The position numbers were made by a program, and so were the translations under genes. Below the pieces are notes generated by a model. It saw only the letters and a program-made list of their open reading frames with translations. It was not told where the DNA came from and ran no database searches. Shown piece after piece: positions 62,001 to 64,000 of a stretch of 64,000 nucleotides of DNA. Each line of letters starts with the position of its first letter. The first letter of the stretch is position 1. The stretch comes from Burkholderiaceae bacterium (GTDB lineage Bacteria > Pseudomonadota > Gammaproteobacteria > Burkholderiales > Burkholderiaceae_C), in the NCBI GenBank assembly GCA_913776825.1, contig CAJYPV010000015.1, forward strand, positions 1-64,000, given 5' to 3'.

Positions 62001-63587
62001 TCACTGCGGCTTGTAGACCACCTTCAGCTGGTAGTTGCCGGCGGCATAGCCCGACAGCAGCACATACACATCGCCCGCCGTGGTCATGGTGACGGTGCAG
62101 GCCTCAGTGCTGCTCGACCCGTCCGACTTGCAGGTGTAGGTGGACGTCGTCGGCACGGCCGACTTGCGGGCATACAGGTCGATGTCGCCGGTGCCGGTCG
62201 TGCTGGCGGTGAGCGTGCCGTTGGCCGCGACCTTGAACGGACCGAAGCTGCGCGTCTGGTTGCGCGTCAGGCTGCCGCTGAAGTTTTCGGTGCGGTCGGT
62301 CGGCACGGTGCCCGGTCCGTCGCTGCCCAACTCCACCGCATAGGCGGCGGCCAATCGCGCGAACTTCAGCGAATGGTCCGCCTGGCTGCCCATGTTGGCG
62401 TAGGTGTCGTTGGCGCTGTGGATGTAGGGGTTGTCCGCGTTGAAGCTGGACTCGAACGGCAGGCTCGCGTAGTAGCCCTGCGCGGTCCAGGACGCATGGT
62501 CCGAGCAGCCATAACCGCAGCGGTCGCTACCGATCTTGAGGGTCGGCAGATAGGTCTGGATCAGGCTGGTCAGAAACTGGTTCTGAGTGCTGTCGGTGTA
62601 GTCGGTGTAGATGTAGATGTCGTTGGCCGCGCCCTTGTAGTTGGTCATGTCCAGCTGCATCACGCCCACCACATTGGTGTTGGCGGCGGCGAAGCTGCTG
62701 GCGATTTCCTGCGAGCCGCGCAGGCCGACTTCCTCGGCCGCATAGGCCATCAGCTTGATGGTGCGACGTGGCTTGTAATTGGCCGAGACCAGCGCCCGCA
62801 GCACCTCGGTCAGGCTGGCGACGCCGGAGGCATCGTCATCCGCGCCCGGCGCCTTCATGGTCTCGCCGGAGCCGCCGGACTGGTTGATCGAATCCAGGTG
62901 GGCGCCCAGCACCACCACTTCGCTGCCGTTGTCGGTGCCCTTGATGGTGGCGATCACCGACTTCTGCGCCCAGCCCGCATGGGTGAACTGATCGACGGTG
63001 ATGTCGCTGCGCCCATTCGCCAGCGTGAGCCAGCGCTGGCGCAGCCAGTTGGAGGCATTCACGCCGCTGCTGCTGGTGTAGTAGCGGTTGGTGTAGCTCG
63101 ACAGATCGACGATGGTCTGGCCGATGTTGCTGGCCTGCATCTGCGACAGGATCGGCGTCACCACCGATTGCTGGTCGATCACATAGCTGGGGCGGGTCAC
63201 CGCCACGGCTGCGGCGGCCAGCGAGCGCGAATTGGCCGGCAGGCTGTGACGCACCAGCGAGGCACGCCCGGCGGCTTCGCTCGCGTGGTACATGTAGCCG
63301 CCGCAGCGACGCAGCTCCTCGTGAATCGAATGGCTGAGCGAGGCGAGCACGTCCTCATCCACCTGCACGAGATGGATGCCTTCGGGCGCGACGGCGGCCG
63401 TGGTCGCGCCGCCTTCGGGCGCGGCGGCGGTCACGCTGGCCACCGAGCGCACGGCGGGACGATGCTTCTGGAGCTGGGCGAAGGCGGCATCCCCCAGGCT
63501 GATCCAGACTTTCTCACCGGCATGGGCCGCGGGCGCCAGTGCGCTCAGGCTCAGGCACAGCGTGGTCAAGGCAAAGAATTGACGCAT
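62001..63587 (-). CDS. Secreted M28 aminopeptidase with C-terminal PPC domain
   Basis: A 528-residue exported zinc peptidase. A Sec signal peptide (MRQFFALTTLCLSLSALAPAAHA) and a ~130-residue pro-region precede the M28 core. Metal and catalytic motifs are GAHLDSINQSGG, GADDDASGVA, AAEEVGLRGS, QLDMTNYKG and YIHSANDTYAN. The last ~100 residues form a pre-peptidase C-terminal domain (GDIDLYARKSAVPTTSTYTCKSDG). GGAG lies before the ATG. It likely trims peptides outside the cell, together with the subtilase and other proteases of this strain. Confidence 0.9.
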   Translation of the reverse strand: MRQFFALTTLCLSLSALAPAAHAGEKVWISLGDAAFAQLQKHRPAVRSVASVTAAAPEGGATTAAVAPEGIHLVQVDEDVLASLSHSIHEELRRCGGYMYHASEAAGRASLVRHSLPANSRSLAAAAVAVTRPSYVIDQQSVVTPILSQMQASNIGQTIVDLSSYTNRYYTSSSGVNASNWLRQRWLTLANGRSDITVDQFTHAGWAQKSVIATIKGTDNGSEVVVLGAHLDSINQSGGSGETMKAPGADDDASGVASLTEVLRALVSANYKPRRTIKLMAYAAEEVGLRGSQEIASSFAAANTNVVGVMQLDMTNYKGAANDIYIYTDYTDSTQNQFLTSLIQTYLPTLKIGSDRCGYGCSDHASWTAQGYYASLPFESSFNADNPYIHSANDTYANMGSQADHSLKFARLAAAYAVELGSDGPGTVPTDRTENFSGSLTRNQTRSFGPFKVAANGTLTASTTGTGDIDLYARKSAVPTTSTYTCKSDGSSSTEACTVTMTTAGDVYVLLSGYAAGNYQLKVVYKPQ

Positions 63588-63661
63588 GTTTGTCTCCGGA
63601 AATAGGCGAAGCCCGGCGCGCCGCGATCAGGCGGCGCGCCGGGATGGCGGTCAGAGGGGGA

Positions 63662-64000
63662 TCAGTAGGTCGCGACCAGCGAGGCACCGCTCACCGTGGC
63701 GTAGGCGTTCACCAGGATGTAGTAGGTGCCGGCCGTGGGCGAGGTGAAGGTGATGGTCTCGGCATTGGTGCTGCCGTCCGACTTGCGGTCATAGGACGTG
63801 GTGGTCGGTGCCGAGCCGCGGCGGACATAGATGTCGCCGTCACCCGAGCCACCCGACAGACGCACGCTGAGCTGCGAGCGGCCCGACGGCACGGCGATGG
63901 TGTAGAGCTTGGTCGCGCCCTTGGCCAGCGCGATGCCCGTCACCGGCACGCCGGAGGTGAGCACGGTGCCGTTGGTGGGCGGCGTGCTGGTGCAGCTCAC
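63662..64000 (-). CDS. C-terminal PPC domain of a secreted protein (partial, runs off the right edge)
   Basis: At least 112 residues of a larger protein whose N-terminus lies beyond base 64000. The visible part is a Thr/Pro-rich linker and a pre-peptidase C-terminal domain (KGATKLYTIAVPSGRSQLSVRL, DGDIYVRRGSAPTTTSYDRKSDG, GTYYILVNAYA). Its domain is close in pattern to that of the adjacent M28 enzyme. The full protein is probably another secreted protease, but its catalytic family cannot be seen here. Confidence 0.75.
   Translation of the reverse strand: MSCTSTPPTNGTVLTSGVPVTGIALAKGATKLYTIAVPSGRSQLSVRLSGGSGDGDIYVRRGSAPTTTSYDRKSDGSTNAETITFTSPTAGTYYILVNAYATVSGASLVATY

Overview
The window looks like a piece of chromosome from a high-GC betaproteobacterium of the order Burkholderiales, probably close to Roseateles/Mitsuaria. 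This is inferred from GC-rich third positions, the types of secreted protease, a PaoABC-type oxidoreductase, the ybhP-clsB-ybhN operon and the many PAS/HD-GYP signalling genes. No rRNA, tRNA or CRISPR array was seen.

Region 1 (1 to about 7.7 kb) is accessory DNA. It opens with the last codons and right inverted repeat of an IS3-family element. Next come prophage-like genes: two small unknowns, RNase HI, and a 970-residue virion-type protein with a lysozyme-like C-terminus. A low-GC two-gene cassette follows: a DUF4297 (Cap4-type) nuclease and an SMC/Rad50-like ATPase with a CxxC hook. It is best read as a Lamassu/ABC-three-component-like antiphage system carried on a prophage remnant. A strong hairpin terminator at 7645-7681 marks the return to host DNA.

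Region 2 (7.7-22.6 kb) holds a glycosyltransferase pair, a small cluster of orphan immunity-type genes (secreted unknown, SUKH, CdiI-like), and a TetR-controlled operon of two SDRs and one quinone-oxidoreductase-like enzyme. It also holds an aldo/keto reductase behind a 22-bp palindrome, a two-gene operon whose first product resembles proteins of contractile-injection/toxin loci, a secreted subtilase, and a YafY-type regulator facing a VOC protein.

Region 3 (22.6-37 kb) contains an unusual single-chain fusion of an exonuclease III-like AP endonuclease to DNA ligase D, with DUF3606 upstream. It is followed by a three-subunit molybdenum hydroxylase (PaoABC-like), a SCO4402-family protein, a LysR-divergent operon (SnoaL, MDR, SDR), a hemerythrin and a PHP-domain lipoprotein.

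Region 4 (37-46.4 kb) is a signalling island: receiver, HD-GYP, periplasmic binding protein, histidine kinase, receiver with a degenerate HD-GYP, receiver, and PAS histidine kinase, with several ATGA overlaps.

Region 5 (46.4-64 kb) contains protealysin with its emfourin inhibitor, a 32-residue membrane peptide gene, and ybhP-clsB-ybhN. It also has an IclR-controlled CoA-transferase/citrate-synthase-like pair, an XRE regulator, and three tandem ~148-bp hairpin repeats whose stems show compensatory changes. A large hybrid kinase with HPt, a PAS protein, DUF1993, DUF2867 and two secreted proteins with pre-peptidase C-terminal domains complete the window; the last protein runs off the right edge. 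Several intergenic gaps carry short tandem repeats.
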